A DNA stretch of 28,593 nucleotides from REBR01 sp033721915 (GTDB lineage: Bacteria; Pseudomonadota; Gammaproteobacteria; Pseudomonadales; Oleiphilaceae), in NCBI GenBank assembly GCA_033721915.1, contig JAWWAC010000039.1:1-28593 (forward strand), given 5' to 3'. Below, piece after piece: positions 1 to 7,154 of the stretch. Position numbers and translations under genes: made by a program. Numbering within the stretch: position 1 is the stretch's first letter; the number at the start of each line of letters is the position of its first letter. Under the pieces are notes generated by a model. The model worked only from the letters and a program-made list of their open reading frames with translations, did no database searches and was not told the origin of the DNA.

Positions 1-1311
1 CAGCATTTGTCCGTCTCCGGTCAGGGGTTGCCCGGTCAATGCTTCCAGTGTGATGAGGGTTTGATGAAAGTCGGTGGCGGTGGCTACGGCGTCATTTTTG
101 ACAGCCAGCAATTGCCGCCGGGCCTCGACAAGTTCCAGGTAGGAAAATCGCCCGTTACTGTAGCCGTCCTGAATCAGTTTCAGAGCCTGCTGTGCTTCGG
201 GCAGAATCTGATTGCGCAACACCGTGACTTGTTGGCGGGCCTGTTCCAGCTGAGCGTGGGCGTTGCGCAGCTCGGTGAAGACCCTGACCCGGGTGGCTTC
301 TTCTTCCAGGTCGAGTTTTGCCTTGTTTTCCCGGGCCGCTCTGATGGCGCCCTGATTGCGGTCAGAGGTGCCCAGCGGCATCGAAAACGCCAGTACCATA
401 CCGGTATCGCCGGTGTCAGAGGCATGTTTGAGGCCAGCGCCCACCTCGATGTCTTGCCGGCCACGGGAGACGGCCAGGTCGAGCTCGGCCTGACGCAGCC
501 TGTTCTGTGTCAAAAATCGCTGTAACTGCGGCGCCTGTTCCAGTTGTGCCCTGAGGCGGGCAAAGTCCGGAATGGCTGCCAGGGAAAAGAGCTCGGACTC
601 AACCTGTGCAAAATCCAAAGAAGTTTCCCCCCACAGGCTTGCCAAACGCCGTCGGGTATTGGCCAGTTGTACCTCAAGCTTGCTGACCCTGAGCATGGCT
701 TGCATCGCATCGGTTCGGGCCCGGCTGAGTTCGGCCCGGCTCACGCTGCCGGCCTCGAAACGCTTTTGAGCCACATTTTGGGCCGTTCTGGTCCACTCAA
801 CAACCTGGCTGGCGAAATCAAGGAGTTGCTGGGTCTGCGCTACTTCCAGATAGCGGCTGGCGGCTGTTGCCAGCGTGTCCAGGCGCACGAGCTCATAGTC
901 ACGCTCAAGGGTCTGTCGGCGCCAGCGGCCGACATCCCGGCGCAGGGTGCGTTTGTCTCCCATTTCGATGACCTGGCTGAGGGCCAGGGTGGTTTCCATG
1001 GCATCCACGCCAGAGAATTTACCGCTGCCCGCAATGTCTTCCACTTCGACGGAAATTCTGGGATTAGGGCGCAGGCCAGCCTGCAACGTCCGCGCCTCGG
1101 CCGCCCGGAGCGCATAGGGAAAGACAGCCAACTCAGGGCTGTTGCGTAAAACCCGGGCCAATGTCTCAGGCAACGTCAGGGTGGTGTTTTCACGGTCTGC
1201 CGCTGTCACGAGGCCTGGCAGGCTCATCAGCATACCGTATAAGAATAAAAGTCCAGCCAGGCGCATAAAGCCGAAGCCTGCACCTGGACGGCAGTGTATC
1301 TGGGCGAACAT
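1..1311 (-). CDS. czcC: CzcC-family outer-membrane efflux protein (TolC-like), 3' end cut by window edge
   Basis: The reading frame is open from an ATG at 1311 to the left edge (437 codons, no stop). The start is preceded by an AGGTGA ribosome binding site. The product begins with a hydrophobic signal-like segment ending near SLPGLVTAAD, followed by the OEP pattern of long amphipathic helices seen twice: LPETLARVLRNSPELAVF, an early NPRISVEVEDI strand, a coiled region around KRFEAGSVSRAELSRARTDA, and a second-half repeat containing GYSNGRFSYLELVEARRQL. These are typical of CzcC/CusC proteins, trimeric outer-membrane channels of CzcCBA metal RND pumps. A His-rich secreted peptide gene lies 64 bases upstream on the same strand, as in czc operons. 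The B and A subunits would lie beyond the left edge. The metal specificity (Co/Zn/Cd or Cu/Ag) cannot be read from this gene. The family call is firm; the gene symbol is less so. Confidence 0.88.
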   Translation of the reverse strand, partial: MFAQIHCRPGAGFGFMRLAGLLFLYGMLMSLPGLVTAADRENTTLTLPETLARVLRNSPELAVFPYALRAAEARTLQAGLRPNPRISVEVEDIAGSGKFSGVDAMETTLALSQVIEMGDKRTLRRDVGRWRRQTLERDYELVRLDTLATAASRYLEVAQTQQLLDFASQVVEWTRTAQNVAQKRFEAGSVSRAELSRARTDAMQAMLRVSKLEVQLANTRRRLASLWGETSLDFAQVESELFSLAAIPDFARLRAQLEQAPQLQRFLTQNRLRQAELDLAVSRGRQDIEVGAGLKHASDTGDTGMVLAFSMPLGTSDRNQGAIRAARENKAKLDLEEEATRVRVFTELRNAHAQLEQARQQVTVLRNQILPEAQQALKLIQDGYSNGRFSYLELVEARRQLLAVKNDAVATATDFHQTLITLEALTGQPLTGDGQML

Positions 1312-1375
1312 GATTCACCTCACATGAAAGAGTTTCAGAAATAGTGTGACTGGTCAGGTGACCAGAGAGGTGAAA

Positions 1376-1690
1376 TCAGGATTTGGGGGGAGGTACAGGC
1401 GGCGTGTGACCGATAAGGCGTGGCGAGAGAGCGACTGGTGTTGTCCACTCAGGGAAGCTTACTGCTGAAACATGCGTATGTACCTGTGGCACAACAAACG
1501 CGTGGGCATGCATATGGCAACAATGCTGAGCAGGAGGGCCGTCCTGATGAAAAGCCTGGTCATGGTGAGCAGCATTGGCGGCTTCGTTAAGTGGGTGCTC
1601 ATCATGGGACGTGCCCGCATAAGACTGAGCAAAGGCAAGAAAACTTGCCAGTATCAGTAGCAGTGCCAAATTGGTCAGTCCATTTTTCAT
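1376..1690 (-). CDS. His-rich secreted peptide, CzcI-like (104 aa)
   Basis: The start MKNGLTNLALLLILASFLAF and the AQSYAG that follows look like a Sec signal peptide. The mature part is short and carries about a dozen histidines, concentrated in HHDQAFHQ and QHCCHMHAHAF, with two adjacent cysteines. The C-terminus is proline-rich. Small His-rich periplasmic peptides of this kind often precede czcC in metal-resistance operons (CzcI and related proteins) and are thought to sense or buffer metal. The position 64 bases upstream of the CzcC-type gene on the same strand supports that reading. No strong Shine-Dalgarno sequence is visible before the ATG. The function is inferred from composition and neighbourhood; there is no catalytic motif to test. 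Confidence 0.72.
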   Translation of the reverse strand: MKNGLTNLALLLILASFLAFAQSYAGTSHDEHPLNEAANAAHHDQAFHQDGPPAQHCCHMHAHAFVVPQVHTHVSAVSFPEWTTPVALSPRLIGHTPPVPPPKS

Positions 1691-2324
1691 AAAATGAGTG
1701 TACCCAATAAAAATGAGAAGATCAAAATCAGCGAAGGCCGGACCGTTTATACCAGGGGCATCAATGCCCGAGGCTGACAGTATCAGGCATTCGCTGTGAT
1801 CAGGGATGGTTGAGGTCCAGAGAGGCTAAAGTTTGCGGGTCGTAGTAGCCATTTACCACGACCAAACAGCTCCTTTAATTTTCCTTGTAGTCAGCATTAT
1901 CTGAGACCCAAAGCGCCACCAAAGGCGATAGGAGACAGAGTGTCTCAGCGTATTGACAAGCACCCTACAACATCATCCTGAGCTTCTGATCCGGCTTTTC
2001 CTTTACGGCATTGTCCATGGCTGGTCGCTGTAGGAAGTATTGGGCGCAATACTGACACGGCGCTCTGGCTAGGTAAAAAGTGTTGCCCTGAATGCTGTTT
2101 ATTGGCCGCTATTGTCGGTAGCCACCGTGGCGGTTCCATGGAGTGGCTTTCCAGCTTGAAGACCGTCTAAGGGTAGTCCAGAGACGATGAATTTGTCGGC
2201 ACTGAATTATGCTTGAGGCAGTATTTTACCAAAGTTCAACAGAGGGAATGATCCTGACTGACAGGTGCGACATCCGCTGTCGCTGTTGGTGCGGGGACTG
2301 AATCAGGGGAGTGAGATGAGCGCC
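1691..2324. other. Gene-free stretch inside the integrated element (about 630 bases)
   Basis: I see no intact gene here. Codon patterns on both strands are interrupted by stops. The longest readable fragment is on the minus strand at roughly 1970-2100, where a frame encodes a short peptide containing PCQYCAQYFLQRPAMDN and ending in KLRMML before a TAG stop. It has no start context and I do not recognise it. It may be the remnant of a decayed gene. No transposon-type terminal inverted repeats were found. The palindrome GATGAGCGCCTCATC (around 2316-2330) overlaps the end of the HD-domain gene and lacks a T-tract, so it is not a convincing terminator. The base composition is less GC-rich than the chromosomal genes to the right. 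Confidence 0.5.
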
Positions 2325-3272
2325 TCATCCTAAGTCCGGCATCCAGTAAGCACTGCTGCCCACTCTTCCAAAGCCCTTATGAATATGCCCTCTGGAGGTC
2401 ATCCGCTGATTCTCACTCATAGCACTCTGCCCATCGGCATCCCGCACATACTTTGCCACTGTGGTGACGGCCTTTTTACCGTAACGAGCCCCAGGCGATC
2501 CACAGGTCCATGCGTGACGCAGATGCTGGGCCAGCCTTGGTGCTGTCGAATCCAAATAGCTCAATCCCTCTGAGCATAACTCCAGCGTCAGCGCATCATG
2601 CTCAATCAACTTTCCCACCTCGGTCAGCCGCCCCTGCTCATCGTGCGTTAGGATCTTCCCGATGTCATGAAACAGCCCCGCAACAAATCCAAGTTCTTTC
2701 AGCTCCCGGCGGGCCTCCGGCTCATTCATCCTGATCATGTGCACCACGTTGCGAGCCACCTCCACTGAATGGACCAGCAATCCCCCTTTGAACGAGTGGT
2801 GATACCGATAGCTGGCCGGGATGGTGATGAACTTTTGTAAGCGGTCGGTTTGCTCGAGTACCAGCCGGACAAACCGGGCCAGTTCCGGGGATTCCAGGGA
2901 CCGGATCGTGCGGACCAGAAGGTCCAGGGAGTCCGGCCTGGGGCAGTAAAGCCGGGGACAAGTGTGCAGCGCAGGCAGGTTCCAGAATGCCTGTTCGGAC
3001 ACTGTGTCCATTTGTGTTATCTCGCAGACAACTTCACCGTCCAAGTTCCGGATCACCCCGCTAACCGACACCAGCCCAAGAAATGGAACGGACTCTGGGA
3101 GAGTCAGTTGCTCCGGGTCAGCAATGGCGACGATGTCGGTCTCCACGTTGCTCAGCCGCATCCGCAGGTAGGGCTGTCCGTGCGGATCGATGCGCATCAG
3201 GCGGCCGGTGAGCCGGAAGACGTCCTGAAAGGTGTTGCAGGGCAGGGTGGCTTGCAGCTTACTCAGAATCAT
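2325..3272 (-). CDS. OB-fold plus HD-domain metal-dependent phosphohydrolase/nuclease-like protein
   Basis: The 315-residue product has an N-terminal beta-rich part (about residues 15-95) compatible with an OB-fold, then an HD domain. The visible HD residues are YHHSFKGGLLVHSVEVA (H158, H159, H168), GLFHDIGK (H202, D203) and IEHDALTLE (H225, D226). This order matches proteins of the YhaM 3'-5' exonuclease type and the HD part of TraI_2-like proteins of integrative elements. The HD motif implies a divalent-metal phosphohydrolase; the substrate is unknown. The ATG at 3272 lies inside the 3' end of the integrase gene (14-base overlap), so the two are translationally linked. A GGAGAG motif precedes the start. 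Its place after xis-int suggests a role in element maintenance or transfer, which is inference. Confidence 0.7.
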   Translation of the reverse strand: MILSKLQATLPCNTFQDVFRLTGRLMRIDPHGQPYLRMRLSNVETDIVAIADPEQLTLPESVPFLGLVSVSGVIRNLDGEVVCEITQMDTVSEQAFWNLPALHTCPRLYCPRPDSLDLLVRTIRSLESPELARFVRLVLEQTDRLQKFITIPASYRYHHSFKGGLLVHSVEVARNVVHMIRMNEPEARRELKELGFVAGLFHDIGKILTHDEQGRLTEVGKLIEHDALTLELCSEGLSYLDSTAPRLAQHLRHAWTCGSPGARYGKKAVTTVAKYVRDADGQSAMSENQRMTSRGHIHKGFGRVGSSAYWMPDLG

Positions 3273-4482
3273 CGCTCTTCTCTCCGGCTGTGTGGGACAT
3301 ACGGTTCACCAGGCGCTCAAAGGCGGAGCCGTCCATTCGTGTCAGGTTGGGGATGTAGCGGGAATAGACTTTGAACAGCATCTCCGTGGAGGAATGCCCA
3401 AGTATCCGGGCCACCCACTCGGGGTTCTCACCAGAGGCCAGTAGTAGCGTGGCGGCTGTGTGGCGTGTCTGGTAGGGGCGACGCTTTTTCAGGTTCATTG
3501 ATCGCAACAAGGGGTACCAGACCCGCTTGGTGATGTTGTTGTGCTCCAGCGGCCGTCCCTCCCGGTTGCAGAAGACGTACTTGCTCAGCTTGCCCGTGGC
3601 TTTGTACTGGTCTCTTAACGCTTCGTAGACGGGCCCAAACATCGGAATCTCCCTCTGGGAGCCGTCGTTCTTGGTGTATTCCGTTTGGCCGTTGACGCGG
3701 GTTTCGCGAATCAGGATTTCCCGCTTTTCGAAGTCCACGTATTCCCACTTCAGGCCATCGATTTCGCCGGTGCGCATGCCGGTGTAAAAACGGACTTCGT
3801 AGTAGTTGCGGTAATCTTCCCGAACCGTGTCTAGGATTCGGGTGACTTCATTCAGGGAAAATGGCTCGATGTGCACTTTCTGCAGCTTCAGGGGCTTGAT
3901 GTTCCGGTAGGGGGTATCGAACTCGTAGCGCTCCGCTGCCTCCGCCAGGATCATTCGCAGGATGGCCATATGGCTGTTGATGGTTTTGGGGCCCATCAGG
4001 CCGTTCTCTCCGCGGCCTTTTTTGGTGGCCATGTGGTTTCGCACTGCGAGGATGTCGGCTTTGGTGATTGCGGTCAGTCGTTTGTTCTTGAAGGCGGGCT
4101 TGAGCGAGCTTCGCAGGATGGATTCCAGGTTGCGCTGGTGGGAGGCTCGCCACTGGATTTTGTTTTCTTCAAACCATTGATCCGCAAAGTCCTGGAAGAA
4201 CGGGTCGTTGTGCGAGCTGGAGGGGTGCTGTTCATTATCGTCTTCAGAAGTGTGGACACCTGCCGCCGCCAGCTTTTCCAGGTTCTTGCTGCCGGGGAAG
4301 AATTCCGCGTAGTTGAATTCGCCCAGCAGCATCTTGGCTTCCATGCGCTGAATCAGCTTCTCGAGCTGTTTTCGGTTCTGTGCGGTGTCCGCCAGCAGCG
4401 TCTGCTCCCGGCAGCGCACGCCATCGAAGGTGAAGTCGATAAACAGCTTCTGGGTATCTTTGCGAACTCTCACTTTAGCCAT
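3259..4482 (-). CDS. int: Tyrosine site-specific recombinase (integrase) with DUF3596-type arm-binding domain
   Basis: The 407-residue product starts at MAKVRVRKDTQ (ATG at 4482); the frame extends further upstream but overlaps the excisionase gene. Residues 1-60 form a basic arm-DNA-binding domain of the DUF3596 type. A SAM-like core-binding domain spans about 90-200. The catalytic domain shows R237 (YTGMRTGE), K271 (YTKNDG), R340 (PYQTRHTA), H363 (LGHSS) and the nucleophile Y373 (KVYSRYIPN). The first His of the HxxR box is Tyr337, which also occurs in this subfamily, so the enzyme looks intact. It is expected to catalyse integration and excision, most likely at the initiator tRNA gene about 800 bases away. 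The start overlaps the excisionase-like gene by 8 bases and the 3' end overlaps the HD-domain gene. Confidence 0.93.
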   Translation of the reverse strand: MAKVRVRKDTQKLFIDFTFDGVRCREQTLLADTAQNRKQLEKLIQRMEAKMLLGEFNYAEFFPGSKNLEKLAAAGVHTSEDDNEQHPSSSHNDPFFQDFADQWFEENKIQWRASHQRNLESILRSSLKPAFKNKRLTAITKADILAVRNHMATKKGRGENGLMGPKTINSHMAILRMILAEAAERYEFDTPYRNIKPLKLQKVHIEPFSLNEVTRILDTVREDYRNYYEVRFYTGMRTGEIDGLKWEYVDFEKREILIRETRVNGQTEYTKNDGSQREIPMFGPVYEALRDQYKATGKLSKYVFCNREGRPLEHNNITKRVWYPLLRSMNLKKRRPYQTRHTAATLLLASGENPEWVARILGHSSTEMLFKVYSRYIPNLTRMDGSAFERLVNRMSHTAGEKSDDSE

Positions 4483-4708
4483 GACATACCGCTCCATTGG
4501 CCATGGGAATGGCGATATTGCTTTGGGCCGCCGACAGCATGTCTTCTTCGATGACTTCCCAGATATAGAGGATCTTTCTGCCACCGAAGGGGCGGATGTA
4601 GTGCTTGCCTTCCAGCAGGACGCTGTCTTTCAGGCATTGGCGAATGGTGCGCGGATCGTATTTGATGCGCTCGGAGAGCTCTTCAGTTGTCAGGTAAGTG
4701 TTGTTCAT
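4475..4708 (-). CDS. xis: Excisionase-like small winged-helix DNA-binding protein
   Basis: The 77-residue product begins MNNTYLTTEELSERIKYDPR and continues through a predicted helix-turn-helix (TEELSERIKYDPRTIRQCLKD) and a wing-like basic strand (KHYIRPFGGRKILYIWEVIEE). This is the MerR/excisionase fold often found immediately upstream of DUF3596 integrases. Its stop overlaps the integrase start by 8 bases, so the two are expected to be co-translated. It would bend att-site DNA and direct the integrase toward excision, possibly also acting as a regulator; this role is family knowledge plus context. It is divergent from the XRE-type gene, with a perfect palindrome between them. Confidence 0.75.
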   Translation of the reverse strand: MNNTYLTTEELSERIKYDPRTIRQCLKDSVLLEGKHYIRPFGGRKILYIWEVIEEDMLSAAQSNIAIPMANGAVCHG

Positions 4709-4742
4709 GCGAATATGCCTTCTGCTACTGAACCGATCATTT

Positions 4743-4758
4743 GATAACTTAAGTTATC
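4743..4758. promoter_or_regulatory. Perfect 16-bp palindrome between xis and the XRE regulator; candidate operator
   Basis: GATAACTTAAGTTATC is a perfect palindrome in the divergent intergenic region. A plausible plus-strand promoter for the XRE gene overlaps it: TTGATA at 4741-4746 and GATTAT at 4763-4768, with a 16-base spacer. Further TTATC/ATTATCA half-site-like words occur around 4764 and 4815. The arrangement suits binding by the small XRE protein encoded next to it, controlling both itself and xis-int. No binding data exist here. Confidence 0.5.
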
Positions 4759-4835
4759 GCCTGATTATCAATATACGCTGCCTAATGATTATTGCAAGCA
4801 TCGTATGACACTAAATATTATCATTTGTGCAGAAA

Positions 4836-5087
4836 ATGATCCGCTATCACCTGAAAGAGCTCATTGCAGATAAGGAATTCGCTGAAAAGCGGAGGATTAC
4901 GATCGGGGAAATCGCCAGGGAGACCGGCATCAATCGGATGACGCTGTCCAAGATCATCAATCACCCGGGACACAGCACGGTGACCGATAACCTGGACAAA
5001 CTCTGCGACTATTTCGATTGCGAGATCGAGCAGCTGGCCACCCATATAAAAGAGCAGGTGCAGAAAGATCCGGTGGATGAGGCGTAA
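4836..5087 (+). CDS. XRE-family (Cro/CI-type) transcriptional regulator, small
   Basis: The product of 83 residues from the ATG at 4836 (a GTG at 4827 is an alternative) is almost entirely one helix-turn-helix domain: MIRYHLKELIADKEFAEKRR, ITIGEIARETGINRMTLSKI, and INHPGHSTVTDNLDKLCDYF, followed by CEIEQLATHI. The pattern matches the HTH_26/Cro-CI type, where the second helix pair reads DNA and the last helices dimerise. It is transcribed away from xis-int and toward the tRNA gene. The usual role of such a gene in an integrated element is repression of excision functions. The ribosome binding site is weak. The intergenic palindrome at 4743-4758 is the likely operator. Confidence 0.85.
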   Translation: MIRYHLKELIADKEFAEKRRITIGEIARETGINRMTLSKIINHPGHSTVTDNLDKLCDYFDCEIEQLATHIKEQVQKDPVDEA

Positions 5088-5128
5088 TTAGGTGAGGCTG
5101 AAGGGTAGGGCGGAGGCGGTATTTAGCG

Positions 5129-5220
5129 CCGTGCCGGAAAGTGCCTTACGGTCAGAGTCCGCAGTTGCTCCTCAGGACACCTTCCAGAAATGGCACGGCT
5201 ACGGCACGGTGAGGGCACGG
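5129..5220. repeat. Phased GGCACGG repeats, candidate integrase arm-type sites
   Basis: GGCACGG occurs at 5192-5198, 5203-5209 and 5214-5220, an exact 11-base period, so the copies lie on one face of the helix. An inverted copy (CCGTGCC) sits at 5129-5135, with a partial one (AAGTGCC) 10 bases later at 5139-5145. The cluster lies between the integrase-side regulator and the tRNA attachment site. This is where arm-type binding sites of a tyrosine integrase are expected. The repeats are directly visible; the role is inference. Confidence 0.6.
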
Positions 5221-5243
5221 AGAGATTTTTGGAGCGCACAACG

Positions 5244-5276
5244 AAAAAAGGCAGACCAGTAAATTACTGATCTGCC
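5244..5276 (-). terminator. Rho-independent terminator of the tRNA-fMet transcript
   Basis: On the minus strand a stem of GGCAGATCAGT pairs with ACTGGTCTGCC (with a G-U wobble) around a five-base loop and is followed by six T residues. The arms are 5250-5262 and 5264-5276 and the A-tract is 5244-5249 on the plus strand. It lies about 12 bases past the tRNA 3' end, so it fits as the tRNA terminator. Confidence 0.85.
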
Positions 5277-5287
5277 TCTTCTTTATA

Positions 5288-5364
<77 letters not shown>

Positions 5365-5471
5365 ACTAACTGATTGTTACTGCCAACGCTATGTAAGTCA
5401 TTGGCGGCAGAAGGCTTTTTTTGTGCCTCCCTGCAACTTGGAGCGAATATTACAGCTGCCAGAGGGGCTCG

Positions 5472-6374
5472 TCAAGGCCTTTGTTGAATCCAGGGGCCGG
5501 GTGGGTGCCAGATTCCCTGCACGGGTTTGGCAGACCTGGCGCCCATCACGGGCTCAAGAAACCGGACTACCCCTGCCACAACCTCCGAGAAAGCTTTCGG
5601 AATATGGGGCTGGCCGAGGCGATTGCAGAAAGCCCGCCATTGCACTTGTTTAGAGTCGACAAAAGCGGACGAGAAAGGACTGGTTTCAGGAATTGCTGTT
5701 TCGCGTTTGTGGAAGGTGCGATGAATCGCTCCCATCAAATTTTCCAACGCAAATTCATGCTACCGTGAGAGCAGCCAGATGTCGTAAAAATCCTTCATTC
5801 TGCTGTTCAGCTCACCCAGGTGAACCATCGCCTGGAACTTCTCTGCAATGGTGGACTCCGGGCTATAGCACTGGATTCTTGCTGCAGGAAAGTCCAGCAG
5901 GGTTGGAAAATCTCGCCAGAAGGGAAACGGAAAGACCGAGTCGCCAAAACCGATATCCAGTTGCATGGGGATTCTGGCCCTGTCGAGACAACCGGTGAAG
6001 GTCACCCTCAGTCCCTGATAATCAGCGTCTTCAGTAATTATCTCGGTGTTGACGGTATCCGGGGCAAAGCGCAGCCCGTCATCCACTACCTTCGTCTCAA
6101 TGACCTCACGGACTTGGGCAACAATCGCTTCAGGCTCATTGCTGGCCTGGCCGAGCATATCAATATCCCGGGTAGGGCGGCTGTCTGGTCCTTGCAAAAC
6201 CCGGAGCATTAAGGCGCCTTTGAGAGTGAAACTCAGGTTATGGTGCGACTGGCTTAACCGGTACAGAAATCGCTCCATGGCGTAATATTGCAGCAGTTCC
6301 TGAAAGGGGCGTTTCTCTTCCCGGGATTTATTCAGAAGTTTCTGGCGCACAGAAGCAGCAATATTTTTGGCCAC
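5472..6374 (-). pseudogene. abiEii: AbiEii-type nucleotidyltransferase toxin, interrupted by an in-frame amber codon
   Basis: The frame starts at GTG 6374 behind a strong AAGGAG site and reads 204 residues to a TAG at 5760-5762. It then continues in the same frame (about 95 more residues) to a TGA at 5472-5474. Without the TAG the protein would be about 300 residues, the usual AbiEii length. The first part holds the nucleotidyltransferase core: SFTLKGALMLR, the RPTRDIDM box (D70, D72), and a later KDFYDIW box (K194, D195, D198). The second part, including VDSKQVQWRAFCNRLG and VVRFLEPV, is the normal AbiEii C-terminal helical region. AbiEii toxins transfer nucleotides to RNA and cause growth arrest or phage abortive infection. 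Either the toxin is inactivated, or a truncated core or amber readthrough product is made. A sequencing error at the TAG is a third option. Confidence 0.82.
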
Positions 6375-6407
6375 GTTGATCTCCTTTCACGTGGGGGTGG
6401 GTTTTAC

Positions 6408-7028
6408 TTACAGCCTGGCTTCCACATAAGGCCCCATCACATTAGCCACCCGGCAGATCCTGGCGTACTCCATCAGTCTGGCCGGCCTGAAGGTTTTACG
6501 GGTGCGGTACAGGTCCAGTGCCTCCAGCACCACATCCATACCAATGCGGTTACGGAACTTGAAGCAGTCCGCCAGGGTTTTCTCAGGGTTATAGACCTGC
6601 AGGGTGACACCATCCACCTGAACCTGGCTGATCCCTTTACTGAAAGCCCGACCGGAAAAGCGGTAACCGGCCACCGGTGGGTACTCCAGAACCGGCAGGC
6701 GAGCATTCCGCTCTACCGCCAGGTGCACTTTATGGGGGATTAGTGTGGTAATGCCGTGCCAGTCCAGCGCTGAGATCAGGCAGAGCACCCCATGGGGAAA
6801 ACAGGTGGCGGCGGCCACCAAGTCCGGGTTCTGGATGGGGGGAAGGTCCGTCAGGCGGTAAAGCCCACGGCTGACCGGCTCTATCACTCCCTCATCCCGG
6901 AGTTGATAGAACTGGTAGCGGCTGATGCCCTGTGCCAGCGCCTGGCTCATGCGGAGCTGGCCGCCGTGTTCTTGGAACAGGGTTATAAGCTGCTTTCGGA
7001 AAGGTGGGGCGTAGTCAGGGTCAGACAA
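6408..7028 (-). CDS. abiEi: AbiEi-type antitoxin/transcriptional repressor of a type IV toxin-antitoxin system
   Basis: The 206-residue product has an N-terminal winged-helix part (FRKQLITLFQEHGGQLRMSQ, then ISRYQFYQLRDEGVIEPVSR and GLYRLTD), typical of AbiEi. A C-terminal domain follows, with ALDWHGITTLIPHKVHLAV and VYNPEKTLADCFKFRNRIGM, the conserved AbiEi_4-type region. AbiEi proteins neutralise AbiEii without direct binding and repress their own operon by binding inverted repeats. The start I favour is TTG at 7028, with GGTGA four bases upstream; no in-frame ATG is suitably placed. The toxin gene follows after 33 bases. The start codon lies within a perfect inverted repeat. The antitoxin is intact although its toxin partner is interrupted. 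Confidence 0.9.
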   Translation of the reverse strand: MSDPDYAPPFRKQLITLFQEHGGQLRMSQALAQGISRYQFYQLRDEGVIEPVSRGLYRLTDLPPIQNPDLVAAATCFPHGVLCLISALDWHGITTLIPHKVHLAVERNARLPVLEYPPVAGYRFSGRAFSKGISQVQVDGVTLQVYNPEKTLADCFKFRNRIGMDVVLEALDLYRTRKTFRPARLMEYARICRVANVMGPYVEARL

Positions 7029-7068
7029 ACTGTCACCATATATTAGTATCTGGTGACAGTTTGTCTGA
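7021..7068. promoter_or_regulatory. Perfect 18-bp inverted repeat covering the abiEi start; candidate autoregulatory operator
   Basis: The arms TCAGACAAACTGTCACCA (7021-7038) and its exact complement (7051-7068) flank a 12-base AT-rich spacer. The left arm contains the TTG start and the GGTGA ribosome binding site of abiEi on the minus strand; the spacer contains a TAATAT -10-like word on that strand. AbiEi is known to repress its operon through inverted repeats in the promoter, so this is the expected operator. The mRNA could also fold the ribosome binding site into a hairpin, if transcription starts far enough upstream. Confidence 0.78.
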
Positions 7069-7154
7069 GTCAGGGCGGTGGTTCAAGTGGTGGTTTTCAA
7101 GTGAGTAAACTGGCGAACCGGATTATCCGGAAGCGTTTCTGGACAACAGTCTGA

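Noticed and set aside
3259..4482. Tyr337 in place of the usual His of the integrase HxxR box, considered as inactivation
   Set aside because: This substitution is tolerated in this integrase subfamily and the other catalytic residues are present.
4483..4584. Upstream extension of the integrase frame
   Set aside because: It overlaps the excisionase-like gene in another frame; the arm-binding domain begins at MAKVRVRK, as expected for the family.
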